Source: Rhodocyclales bacterium GT-UBC
GTDB lineage: Bacteria; Pseudomonadota; Gammaproteobacteria; Burkholderiales; Rhodocyclaceae
DNA: 64,000 bases
Direction: 5' to 3'
NCBI GenBank assembly: GCA_003583745.1
Contig: QXPY01000008.1
Location: forward strand, 124,001 to 188,000
The notes beneath the pieces are model-generated. The model was not told the DNA's origin. It worked only from the letters and a program-made list of their open reading frames with translations, and did no database searches. Shown here piece by piece: positions 54,035-63,025 of this stretch. A program made the translations under genes and the position numbers. Position 1 is the first letter of the stretch, and every line of letters starts with the position of its first letter.

Positions 54035-54176
54035 ACGGATGAGCCAAGGAGAAACAGGACGGCATTTTACCCCAAGCACTGACCCGTACCGTGCCACCCC
54101 GACTAACGAACGCCGCCTGCATGGCAGGACGCAAAGGACACGTACCACAGGCTGCCTGCCGGCAGCTCGAGGCCTG

Positions 54177-55346
54177 TCAGGCCGGTTGTTCGGACAGCCT
54201 GACCGTTCCTTGTGTGCTCTCCTCGTATGCCTCCACCCGGTCGCGCCCCCCAGCCTTGGCGCGATACAGCAACAAATCGGAACGATGCAGCCATTGCGCC
54301 CAGCTTTCCTCCGCCTGGCGAGTTGTCACGCCAAAGCTCGCGGTCACCTTCTCCACATCTGGAAACGATTGTGCCGCCAGCAGGCTGCGTATCCGCTCCG
54401 CCAACTCGACGGCACTGCTCAGCGACGTATCGGGTAGAACCAGTAAGAATTCCTCACCGCCCCAGCGTCCCAAGACATCCGACGCCCTTATCGAACCTTG
54501 TACCAGGCGGCAAAAGGCGACCAGAACCCGATCACCGGCGGCGTGACCGAAACGGTCGTTGATCTGCTTGAAGCGATCGATATCGATCATCATCAAGGAC
54601 ACCGGATGACCATGGCGCTGCTGGCGCTCAATTTCCCGCCGCGCCACCTCTTCCAACCGCGCCCTATTCCAAGCTCCGGTCAGGCCGTCCTTCTGGGCCA
54701 ACAGGCGGAAGCGCTGGTCGGCCAGCTCCTTGGCCATCAACACGAAGCCATTGGCACCGAGCACGGTGGAGACGAAGGAAGCCAGCACAAGCCACGACTG
54801 GATCGGTACCTCGACCGTGACATCGACGATTTCGACCTGACCGGACAGGAGCAGAAGAAAACGGAGCAGCGATATGCACAGGCTGATTGCAAAGGCACCG
54901 ACAAGCAGATGTCGCCCTCGTCCAACCGGACGCGAAGCAATCAGAAGACCAAGCAAAATGCCTAATTGGGCAGTACAGAGCACGCCACTGAACAACAGAC
55001 GGGCCAACAAATCGTCCAGCCAGTAGGCAAAACCCGCCGCGGCCAGTACGGGTGGGGCCCAACACAGCCAGCCCCGGCGACGATAGCCGAGCAATTGCAG
55101 CAAGGCAGCAAGAAAGCAGGCATAAGCAGAGGCTAGCGCGACATTACCGCCAACAATCGAAAGGAGGTCGGGAATCCGCTCGCGCAAGCCAAGCAAAACG
55201 ATAGCCAGCGTATCGAGCGCCAGGCCGCCCGCCCAGATGCCAAGCCCGTCTCCGCTGTTCCGATAGGCCACCCAGCCGACCGAAAGCGTCTGGGTGGCGC
55301 AGGACAGCAGCAGCATCATCCACAGCGTGGGCATATCAAGCTGCAT
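54177..55346 (-). CDS. membrane diguanylate cyclase (GGDEF)
   Basis: The protein has 389 residues. Six or so N-terminal membrane helices (about 5-165, 183-205) form a possible sensor. The cytosolic GGDEF domain (about 215-370) has active-site GGEEF at 296-300 and an intact I-site R287-A-S-D290 exactly five residues upstream, so it should make c-di-GMP under product inhibition. GGGAGA lies close before the ATG. It is divergent from the ComB-like gene. Confidence 0.93.
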   Translation of the reverse strand: MQLDMPTLWMMLLLSCATQTLSVGWVAYRNSGDGLGIWAGGLALDTLAIVLLGLRERIPDLLSIVGGNVALASAYACFLAALLQLLGYRRRGWLCWAPPVLAAAGFAYWLDDLLARLLFSGVLCTAQLGILLGLLIASRPVGRGRHLLVGAFAISLCISLLRFLLLLSGQVEIVDVTVEVPIQSWLVLASFVSTVLGANGFVLMAKELADQRFRLLAQKDGLTGAWNRARLEEVARREIERQQRHGHPVSLMMIDIDRFKQINDRFGHAAGDRVLVAFCRLVQGSIRASDVLGRWGGEEFLLVLPDTSLSSAVELAERIRSLLAAQSFPDVEKVTASFGVTTRQAEESWAQWLHRSDLLLYRAKAGGRDRVEAYEESTQGTVRLSEQPA

Positions 55347-55459
55347 TTTTCTCCCGATTACTCATGTACCGATTGCCTGTCTCAGCGCAGGCGCGCTATT
55401 TTCCGGGCTAGCCTTGAAAATTCGAAATGCCATTCTCGCCGAGCCGGCCTACCGAACCC

Positions 55460-56146
55460 ATGAAATTTTCCCGCTTTTTCCTCAATCGCCTGCAAAACCA
55501 GCCGGTTGCCAGCGACACGGTGGTCGTCATCGACGTCCTGCGCTCCTTCACCACCGCTGCGGTGGCCCTGGCGCAAGGCGCCCGCGCCGTCTATCCGGTC
55601 GAGAACGTCGCCACAGCCGGCGCCTTGGCCAGGCGACTCGGGCAGAGCGTATCGGTCGGTGCGGTCGGTGGCGGCGACCCGGTGCCCGGCTTCGACTTCG
55701 GCAACTCGCCGTCGCAACTGCTCGCCGCCGACCTGCAGGGCAAGGCGGTGGTGATGAGCACCGCCGCCGGGGTGCGCGGCCTGCAGCGCTTTCATCAGGC
55801 CCGCCGGCTGTTCGCCAGCAGCCTGGTCTGCGCCCGGGCGACGGCTGACGCGATCCGCGCCAGCCAGGCGCAGGAAATCTGTTTCGTCATCACCGGCGAG
55901 TGGGTCGATCGCGACGGCGACGAAGACATCGCTTGCGCCGACTACATCGAAGCCATCCTGCGCGGCGAACCGGTGACGCCGGAGGACTTCGTCAGCCGGG
56001 TCCGCGAATCGGACTTCGGCCGCCGCTTTACCGCCGGCACCTGGCCCAACCTGCCCATGGCCGACCTCGACCTGGCCAGCCAGATCGATCGCTTCGCCTT
56101 TGCCATGCCAGTCGTCCGCCAGGACGGATTAATGCTGATCCGCTGA
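55460..56146 (+). CDS. 2-phosphosulfolactate phosphatase (ComB) family protein
   Basis: The protein has 228 residues from MKFSRFFLNR; an ATG 11 codons upstream (55427) is open. ComB-fold signatures VVVIDVLRSFTTAAVAL and VVMSTAAGVRGL are present, with acidic residues for Mg2+. ComB makes sulfolactate in coenzyme M synthesis of methanogens, but many bacteria without that cofactor keep a homologue, so the substrate is unclear here. It lies 68 bases before mutL. Confidence 0.85.
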   Translation: MKFSRFFLNRLQNQPVASDTVVVIDVLRSFTTAAVALAQGARAVYPVENVATAGALARRLGQSVSVGAVGGGDPVPGFDFGNSPSQLLAADLQGKAVVMSTAAGVRGLQRFHQARRLFASSLVCARATADAIRASQAQEICFVITGEWVDRDGDEDIACADYIEAILRGEPVTPEDFVSRVRESDFGRRFTAGTWPNLPMADLDLASQIDRFAFAMPVVRQDGLMLIR

Positions 56147-56214
56147 AAGGTCTATCCCGAGGGCTTTTCGGTCTGCCTGGCCCATCTGGCGGTGCAATCT
56201 GGGATAATGCCGCG

Positions 56215-58077
56215 ATGCCGACGATTGCCCGCCTCCCCGACCTGCTGATCAGCCAGATTGCCGCAGGTGAAGTGGTCGAAAGACCCGCCTCCGTTCTCAA
56301 GGAACTACTCGAAAACAGCCTCGACGCCGGCAGCAAGGCCGTCCAGGTACATCTGGAAGAAGGCGGCGTCAAGCTGATCCGCATCACCGACGACGGCTGC
56401 GGCATCGCCAAGGATCAACTCGCGCTGGCTCTGACCCGCCACGCCACCTCCAAGATCGTCTCGCTCGATGATCTCGAACGCGTCGGCACCCTCGGCTTCC
56501 GCGGCGAAGCGCTGGCTTCGGTCGCCTCGGTCGCCCGCCTGGCGATCAGCAGCCGCGAACGCGGCGCCAGCCACGCCTGGAAGCTCAAGGCCGAAGCCGG
56601 TGCCGAGCCGGAACCGGCGGCGCTGATGGCCGGTACCGTGGTCGAAATGCGTGACCTGTATTACAACACCCCGGCCCGCCGCAAATTCCTCAAGGCCGAA
56701 GGCACCGAATTCGCCCACTGCGCCGATGCCGTCAAGCGCCTGGCGCTGACCCGGCCGGACGTCGCCTTCAGCCTGACCCACAACGGTCGCAACCTGTTCC
56801 AGCTGGCCCCGGCCGACAGCGCCCGCCGCATCGCCGACATTCTCGGCGACGATTTCCTCGGCGCGGCCCGCCGCGTCGAAGCCGCCGCCGGGCCGCTCGG
56901 CATCGCCGGCTTCGCCATCGACCCGACCCGCGCCACCGACGCCAAGGATGGCCAATACGTCTTCGTCAACGGCCGCTTCGTGCGCGACAAGATCATCAGC
57001 CATGCGCTGCGCGAGGCTTATCGTGATGTGCTGCATGGCAGCCGTCAGCCGGCCGTCTGCCTGTTCGTCAACATCGATCCGGCCCTGGTCGACGTCAACG
57101 TGCATCCCGCCAAGACCGAAGTCCGCTTCCGTGACTCGCGGGCCATGCATCAGTTCGTTTTTCATGCCATCCAGCGCACGCTGGCCACGCCGGTGGAAAC
57201 ACCGGTCGCCCACGGTGGTTTTGGTGCTCCGGCCAGCGACAACGACCGCCCGACCGCAGCCGCCTGGTCGGCAGCCCCCGCCTCGACAGGTAACGCCCCG
57301 GCGGAAACGCGCCCCCCGGCCAACTATCCGCCGCCGCTCCGTCACCAAGGCTCGCTCGGCGTCGCCGAACCGGCCGCCGCGGCCTATCTGGCCTTTGCCC
57401 GTGCCGCCCAGAACATCGGTACGGCGCCATCGACTAGCGTCAATCCGGCCAGCGCGCCGCAATTCACCGGCAGCGAACCGCCGGAGCGCGACGGCCCGCC
57501 ACTCGGCTACGCGCTGGCCCAGCTGCACGGCATCTACATCCTGGCCCAGAACGCTCGCGGCCTGATCCTGATCGACATGCATGCCGCCCATGAGCGCATT
57601 CTTTACGAAAAGCTGAAGACCGCCTTCGACAGCCGCCAGGTGGCGACCCAGAACCTGCTGATTCCCGCCGTCTTCTCCGCCGAAGCGCTCGACATCGCCG
57701 CCGTCGAGGAGCACGGCGAGGCCTTGGCCGAACTCGGTTTCCAGATCGCCCCGCTCGGCCCCAACCAGCTCGGCGTGCGCAGCGTACCGGCCCTGCTCCA
57801 GTCCGGCGACCCGGCGGCGCTGGCCCGCTCGCTGATCGCCGAATTGCGCGAGCACGGCATGACCCAGCTCGCCACCGCCCGCCGCAACGAACTGCTTGCC
57901 ACCATGGCCTGCCATGGCGCGGTACGTGCCCGGCGCCAACTCACCGTGCCGGAAATGAACGCCTTGCTCCGCCAGATGGAAGAAACCGAACGAGCCGGCC
58001 AGTGCAACCACGGCCGCCCGACCTGGACCGAGCTGACGCTCGACCAGCTCGACAAGCTCTTCCTGCGCGGCCAGTAG
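56215..58077 (+). CDS. mutL: DNA mismatch repair protein MutL
   Basis: GHKL ATPase linking MutS to downstream repair factors. The protein has 620 residues from MPTIARLPDLLISQIAAGEVVERP. N-terminal ATPase motifs: ELLENSLDAG, DDGCGI, and TLGFRGEAL. Then a Pro/Ala-rich linker (about 340-445) and a C-terminal dimerisation domain with ARRQL near the end. The endonuclease DQHA(X)2E(X)4E motif of many MutL is represented only by IDMHAAHERILYE, so endonuclease activity is doubtful, as in E. coli. The ATG at 56215 is chosen on family start. Confidence 0.97.
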   Translation: MPTIARLPDLLISQIAAGEVVERPASVLKELLENSLDAGSKAVQVHLEEGGVKLIRITDDGCGIAKDQLALALTRHATSKIVSLDDLERVGTLGFRGEALASVASVARLAISSRERGASHAWKLKAEAGAEPEPAALMAGTVVEMRDLYYNTPARRKFLKAEGTEFAHCADAVKRLALTRPDVAFSLTHNGRNLFQLAPADSARRIADILGDDFLGAARRVEAAAGPLGIAGFAIDPTRATDAKDGQYVFVNGRFVRDKIISHALREAYRDVLHGSRQPAVCLFVNIDPALVDVNVHPAKTEVRFRDSRAMHQFVFHAIQRTLATPVETPVAHGGFGAPASDNDRPTAAAWSAAPASTGNAPAETRPPANYPPPLRHQGSLGVAEPAAAAYLAFARAAQNIGTAPSTSVNPASAPQFTGSEPPERDGPPLGYALAQLHGIYILAQNARGLILIDMHAAHERILYEKLKTAFDSRQVATQNLLIPAVFSAEALDIAAVEEHGEALAELGFQIAPLGPNQLGVRSVPALLQSGDPAALARSLIAELREHGMTQLATARRNELLATMACHGAVRARRQLTVPEMNALLRQMEETERAGQCNHGRPTWTELTLDQLDKLFLRGQ

Positions 58078-58094
58078 CCAGCACAAAGCAGCCC

Positions 58095-58610
58095 ATGCAA
58101 CGCATCCTGGTCAGTGCCTGCCTGCTCGGCCATGCCGTACGCTACGACGGCGGCGACAAACGCTGCGAGGACCGGATCCTGCAGGCGTGGCTGGCAAACG
58201 GCCAGGTCGTTCCCTTCTGTCCCGAACTGGCCGCCGGCTTGCCGGTACCGCGTCCGCCCGCCGAGATCAGCCAGGGAGCCGGCGGCATCGGTGTTTTGAG
58301 CGGCCAGGCCCAGGTCATCGAAGCCGGCGGCCGCGATGTCACCGCCGAATTCGTCAGCGGCGCCGAGCAAGCTCTGGCCGTGGCCCGCCAATACGGGATC
58401 CGGCTTGCCATCCTCAAGGAAGGCAGCCCTTCCTGCGGCAGCAGCGTCACTTACGATGGCAGCTTTTCCGGCGTTCGAATTTCCCGCCCCGGCGTTACCA
58501 GCGCCTTGCTAAAACAGGCCGGCCTCGCCGTTTTCTCGGAACACGAGTTGGTGGCAGCCCAAAACTGGCTGGATGAACAAATGCCGGACACCACGGTCAA
58601 CAATCCATGA
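58095..58610 (+). CDS. DUF523/TudS family [4Fe-4S] desulfidase-like protein
   Basis: The protein has 171 residues. The family cysteine pattern is seen at C9 (ILVSACLLG), C42 (VVPFCPE) and C114 (EGSPSCGSS), with a further C24. TudS members of DUF523 use three cysteines to hold a 4Fe-4S cluster and remove sulfur from thiouracil. That activity is inferred for this protein. It begins 17 bases after mutL and is likely co-transcribed; a 214-base gap without a gene follows. Confidence 0.83.
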   Translation: MQRILVSACLLGHAVRYDGGDKRCEDRILQAWLANGQVVPFCPELAAGLPVPRPPAEISQGAGGIGVLSGQAQVIEAGGRDVTAEFVSGAEQALAVARQYGIRLAILKEGSPSCGSSVTYDGSFSGVRISRPGVTSALLKQAGLAVFSEHELVAAQNWLDEQMPDTTVNNP

Positions 58611-58626
58611 CCCTGTCGTGCGATTC

Positions 58627-58636
58627 ACAAATTTGT
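58627..58636. repeat. short palindrome in the gap before the GGDEF-EAL gene
   Basis: ACAAATTTGT is a perfect 10-base palindrome 17 bases past the stop of the DUF523 gene. No other structure in the 58611-58824 gap is convincing; TATCAT-like hexamers occur near 58752 without a clear -35. Confidence 0.3.
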
Positions 58637-58824
58637 CATATTCCCGGAAAAATTGGCGAACCCCCGGGCAACGCCACGAAACCGGAACTTGCCGGCGGTC
58701 GGATTTCTCGCCAAAACGACCACCAGCAGGACAAACCGGCGGAAATTTAAGTATCATCCAGAATCAACCAATTTGAGACATTATTGCGAGACTGGCGCCT
58801 TGGCTCCTTCCCGCGCCACACTGA

Positions 58825-61515
58825 ATGGATAGCGAGCTCCCCGCACTAAAGGCACGTCAGCAAGCCAGACTGGAACGTCGCCGGCGGGGCATCATCATCG
58901 GCCTGGGCATCGTCGCCCTCGCCATCTACGTCGGGCTCGGTTTGGCCAGCCTGAAGCAGACCTACGACCGCGAAGTCGAGTTTGCCCGACGCAGCCAGGA
59001 CAATCTGGCCAAGGCACTGGTCGACCATGCGCGCAGCAGCATCGAGAAAATCGACAACATCCTGCTCGCCAGCCAATTGCGGCTCGATACGACGCTGGCC
59101 GGCGAAAAGCACGATACTGCGACGGTCAATGCCACCCTGGCGCGTTACCTCGAGCTGATCCAGGAATCGCAAAGCCTGCGCATCGCCAACCGCGACGGCC
59201 GCTTCATATTCGATGCTTCGGGCGAAATTTCGAACGCCACAATCACCGACCGCAACTATTTTCAGCGCAACAAACTTCAGACCGACGGCAAATTGGTGAT
59301 TTCGGAACCGCTTTTTGCGCGAATCACCCAAAACTGGGTCATCACGCTGAGCCGACGCCTGAACGACAGTCGCGGCGAATTTGCCGGCCTGGTGCAGGCG
59401 GCGGTGCGCGCCGATCATTTCCAGAAATTTTATGCCTCGCTCAATCTCGGCCCGACGCAAACCATCACCCTGATCGACAATCAGTTTCGACTGGTTGCCC
59501 GCTACCCCGAGATTCCCGAGATGATCGGCAAGCCAACGGGTAGCGCGGCACTGCGCAGCCTGATCGGGCGCGGCGAACAGGATGGCATGTATATCGCCCA
59601 CTCCAGTGCCGACGGCGTCGAACGCCTCTATGCGGCACGCCGGATCGGCGACTACCCGCTATACATCATCGTCGGGCAGGCCACCTCGACCTATCTCGAC
59701 AACTGGCACCGGCAAATTTTCTGGATCGGCATCAGCGCCACCATCCTGACGCTGGTCCTGGCGGGCTGGATGAGCGTCTGGCTGCGGACCTACAATCAGG
59801 CCCGGCGGCTGGCACAAGGCATGACACAGGCCTACGAAACGACGGTGCGCAGAACCAGCGCCCTGCTCGACAGTCTGCCCGACCCGGCCTGGCTGACCGA
59901 CCGCGACCTGCGCCTCATCGCCGTCAACGAGGCCTTCTGCCGACTCTGCGAACAACCGATCGAGCGCATTCTCGGCGCCCCGGTGATTGCGATCTGCCCG
60001 CCATCGATGACCGCCGTTCTCGAACACCTCGACCGCACTGCCCTCGACTCGCTATGCCAGCAACGGCACGAAGGCCAATATGAACTGAATGGCGGCCGAC
60101 AACGGTATTTCGAGTGCATCTCGACGCCGGTGCTCGACGAACAGCACCAGCTCGCCGGATTGGCCGGAGTTGCCCGCGATATCACGCAAATTTACGAAGA
60201 CCAGGCGCGCATCCGTCACCTGGCCGAGCATGACATGCTGACCGATCTGCCGAACCGCGCCCTGCTCGGCAACCGCATGTCGCTTGCCCTGGCCGATGCG
60301 CTCGGCGAGCAGGTCCAGATCGCCCTGATCTTCCTCGACCTCGATCAGTTCAAGAACATCAACGACACGCTCGGCCACGACGTCGGCGATCAACTTCTCC
60401 TGCAGGTCGCCGCACGCATTCGTGAAAATCTCGACGAGCGCGACACGATCAGCCGCCAGGGCGGCGATGAATTCGCCGTACTGATCCAGGACTTCGGCAA
60501 CCTGGCCCGCCTGGCCTTCATCGCCCAGCGCCTGATCGATGCCATCAACCGCCCCTTCCTGATCGGCGGCCACGAGTTGCGGGTCGGAGCCAGCACCGGC
60601 ATCAGTGTCTATCCGCAGGACGGCAGCGACATCGGCACGCTGCTGAAGAATGCCGACACCGCCATGTACCAGGCCAAAGGTGCCGGCGGCAATGCCTTCC
60701 GCTTCTTCACGCCGGAAATGAATGCCCGCATCTCCGAGCGGGTGGCGCTGGAAAACAATCTGCGCCGCGCCATCCAGAACCGCGAATTCCGTCTCCACTA
60801 CCAACCCCAGGTCGATGGCCGCAGCGGGCGGCTGATCGGCATGGAGGCCCTGATCCGCTGGCAACATCCGGAAAAGGGTGAAATTCCACCGATCCGCTTC
60901 ATCCCTGTCGCCGAGGAAAGCAACCTGATCAACCTGATCGGCGAATGGGTCCTGCGCGAAGCCTGTCGCCAGAATGCCGAATGGATCAATCGCGGCCATC
61001 CACCGGTCGTCGTGGCGGTCAATATTTCAGCCATGCAGTTGCGCCAGGCCAATCTGCCCGAACAAGTCGCCGGCATCCTCGGCGAAACCGGGCTCGATCC
61101 GCGCTGGCTGGAACTCGAAATCACCGAAAGCGCCTTCATCGGCGACACCGAACGCATCATCGACACGCTGACCTTGCTCAAAACCCTCGGCATCAAGCTG
61201 TCGGTGGACGACTTCGGCACCGGCTATTCCAGTCTTGGCTACCTGAAGCGGCTACCCTTTGACCGCATCAAGATCGATCAGTCCTTTGTCCGCGACCTAC
61301 CGCATCACGAGGACGATATCGCGATCACCCGCGCCATCATCGGCATCGCCAACAGCTTGCGCAAGGAAGTAATCGCCGAAGGCGTCGAACTGCCCGAGCA
61401 ACGCGATTTCCTGCTCGCCCAGGGCTGCGAACTGATGCAGGGTTACCATTTCGGCCGCCCCTTGCCGGCCGAAGCCTTCAGCGTCCTGCTCGAACGCGGC
61501 CAGTCCCTGCCCTGA
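58825..61515 (+). CDS. CACHE-PAS-GGDEF-EAL c-di-GMP turnover protein
   Basis: The protein has 896 residues. TM1 about 22-42, periplasmic double-CACHE-like sensor about 45-296, TM2 about 298-320, PAS about 340-455, GGDEF about 465-625 with GGDEF at 546-550, EAL about 640-890 with EAL at 674-676 and DDFGTGYSS at 795-803. Both catalytic motifs look intact. The I-site RxxD is not present (DERD instead), so product inhibition of the cyclase half is unlikely. Which activity dominates cannot be told from sequence. Confidence 0.94.
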   Translation: MDSELPALKARQQARLERRRRGIIIGLGIVALAIYVGLGLASLKQTYDREVEFARRSQDNLAKALVDHARSSIEKIDNILLASQLRLDTTLAGEKHDTATVNATLARYLELIQESQSLRIANRDGRFIFDASGEISNATITDRNYFQRNKLQTDGKLVISEPLFARITQNWVITLSRRLNDSRGEFAGLVQAAVRADHFQKFYASLNLGPTQTITLIDNQFRLVARYPEIPEMIGKPTGSAALRSLIGRGEQDGMYIAHSSADGVERLYAARRIGDYPLYIIVGQATSTYLDNWHRQIFWIGISATILTLVLAGWMSVWLRTYNQARRLAQGMTQAYETTVRRTSALLDSLPDPAWLTDRDLRLIAVNEAFCRLCEQPIERILGAPVIAICPPSMTAVLEHLDRTALDSLCQQRHEGQYELNGGRQRYFECISTPVLDEQHQLAGLAGVARDITQIYEDQARIRHLAEHDMLTDLPNRALLGNRMSLALADALGEQVQIALIFLDLDQFKNINDTLGHDVGDQLLLQVAARIRENLDERDTISRQGGDEFAVLIQDFGNLARLAFIAQRLIDAINRPFLIGGHELRVGASTGISVYPQDGSDIGTLLKNADTAMYQAKGAGGNAFRFFTPEMNARISERVALENNLRRAIQNREFRLHYQPQVDGRSGRLIGMEALIRWQHPEKGEIPPIRFIPVAEESNLINLIGEWVLREACRQNAEWINRGHPPVVVAVNISAMQLRQANLPEQVAGILGETGLDPRWLELEITESAFIGDTERIIDTLTLLKTLGIKLSVDDFGTGYSSLGYLKRLPFDRIKIDQSFVRDLPHHEDDIAITRAIIGIANSLRKEVIAEGVELPEQRDFLLAQGCELMQGYHFGRPLPAEAFSVLLERGQSLP

Positions 61516-61519
61516 ACGA

Positions 61520-61548
61520 CGTCAGGCAAATTACGGGGAAGCCTGACG
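61520..61548. repeat. inverted repeat between convergent genes
   Basis: CGTCAGGC (61520-61527) and GCCTGACG (61541-61548) are perfect arms around a 13-base loop, spanning the stop of the DUF805 gene 5 bases after the GGDEF-EAL stop. No T-run on either strand; a possible Rho-independent stop is therefore weak. Confidence 0.4.
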
Positions 61549-62907
61549 CAGATGGCGATGCACCTCGCCGACTGGCGGATTGCCCGGCAGCACCTTGCCA
61601 TTGATCTCCAGCACCGGTAGCTGGACGCTGCCTCCGCCCGGAATGATCGAATGCAGGCGTTCCGCCGCATGCTGGTCGCTATCGACCGAATAGACGGTGT
61701 AATGCAGTCCATGGGCATCGAGCCAGGAGCGCATCTGCGCGCAATCGTGACAACCGGCGATGACATAGATATCCACCCGGTTATTGCTGGCGTAGGTAAC
61801 CGCCATCTCCGGCACCTCGTCGTCATCGTCGTCCGCCTCGGCCATCGGCTTGCCTTGCATGGTGCTCATCGCGGCCATAAAGCGTAGCGCCTTTTCCGGA
61901 TCCGAACTGATGCTGCGCCAACCGACCGAGCAGACAATCCCCAGCACGACCAGAACCAGCAGCGCTCGCCCGCCGCCCCCCTGGCGGGGGGGCGCCCCAA
62001 AATCATTCTCCTCGTCCTCACCACCAGCAAAGAGCAACCACAAGGCCATCACGGCACCCAGCACCGGCACCAGCGCAACCAGCGACAACCAACCGCTCCG
62101 TCCAGTATCGTGCAAACGCAAAGCCAGGCAACGCAGCCCGTAAATCAAGGAGATGAAGGTACCCAAACCGATCAGCGAAAACTTGCCCGTCTTGACGGCG
62201 GCCAGGGCGAATAGAAGCATGACCAGGGTGCTGAGCATCGATCCGGAAAAGTAATCGAGCCGCCCCAGGCGACCGGCAAAGCCCAAACCCAACAGGCCGG
62301 GCGCCCACGCGTCGTCGCCGCCCCGGCCAGCCCGCCCGGTCACTGGTTGACGCGACTCGCGCTCCCTTTCGCGCTGCTCGCGTGCTTCGCGCTCTGCAGC
62401 CTGCTGCGCCGCCAGATAACGTGGCATATCGAGACCGCACTGCCGGCACAAGGTGCGCTTGGGTTGAACTTCGCCACACTTCGGGCATACCACTTCGCTG
62501 TCGCCATCCGGCACGGCAGCGCCCCCCTCCGATTCGCCCGCCCCCGGCAGGGCAGCGGAACTCGGACGAACTGCCGCGGCGGGAGGGGCCAGGGCAAACA
62601 ACTCGTCCGCCTCCGTAGAACCAGCCTCCACGCCGGGCTTACTCGTGGCCGGAAGCACCGGCGGTCGAACGGCCTCGTCCACCGGCTCGATCACACTTGC
62701 CAAGCCCAGGCCCTGCAACTTTGCCAGCAATCTTTCCGCACCATCGAGCGGGCCACTGCGCAGCACGACAACCGGTTTGCCACAGAGCATCTTGTCGAGT
62801 TGCTCGCCGTGCAGGCGAAAAGCCTGGCCGACCGCTTGCCTGATATCGTGCAAAGGGCCACCCGAGAGCGTCTGGCCGGAGATCACCACCCTGTATTGCT
62901 GCGCCAT
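61531..62907 (-). CDS. zinc-ribbon / DUF805 membrane / glutaredoxin-like fusion protein
   Basis: The protein has 458 residues. Domains in order: an N-terminal alpha/beta unit (about 1-80), a Pro/Ala linker, a zinc ribbon CPKCGEVQP...CRQCG (C141, C144, C154, C157), an Arg/Glu-rich helix (about 165-187), a DUF805-type membrane domain (about 205-295) with GRLGRLDYF and LHDTGRSGW, a further helix near 315-330, an acidic stretch with six Asp, and a glutaredoxin fold with C386-H-D-C389 and VQLPVLEING. It suggests a membrane-bound thiol redox function. The combination is unusual; no operon partner. Confidence 0.85.
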   Translation of the reverse strand: MAQQYRVVISGQTLSGGPLHDIRQAVGQAFRLHGEQLDKMLCGKPVVVLRSGPLDGAERLLAKLQGLGLASVIEPVDEAVRPPVLPATSKPGVEAGSTEADELFALAPPAAAVRPSSAALPGAGESEGGAAVPDGDSEVVCPKCGEVQPKRTLCRQCGLDMPRYLAAQQAAEREAREQRERERESRQPVTGRAGRGGDDAWAPGLLGLGFAGRLGRLDYFSGSMLSTLVMLLFALAAVKTGKFSLIGLGTFISLIYGLRCLALRLHDTGRSGWLSLVALVPVLGAVMALWLLFAGGEDEENDFGAPPRQGGGGRALLVLVVLGIVCSVGWRSISSDPEKALRFMAAMSTMQGKPMAEADDDDDEVPEMAVTYASNNRVDIYVIAGCHDCAQMRSWLDAHGLHYTVYSVDSDQHAAERLHSIIPGGGSVQLPVLEINGKVLPGNPPVGEVHRHLRQASP

Positions 62908-63025
62908 GATTCAAAACGGATATTCGATAAGGCGCCCATTCTGCCTGCATCCTGGAGCCTTGGCCAATCGACGGACATGACCAACGTATAATGCCAGGCA
63001 TTCCGACCCCCGCACCGCCCCCGAC

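Noticed and set aside
56305..58086. 593-residue open frame antisense to mutL
   Set aside because: Shadow frame; mutL motifs are intact in the plus strand.
61960..61996. G/C homopolymer hairpin inside the DUF805 gene as a terminator
   Set aside because: It encodes the Arg-Gln-Gly-rich linker in frame and lacks a T-run on either strand.
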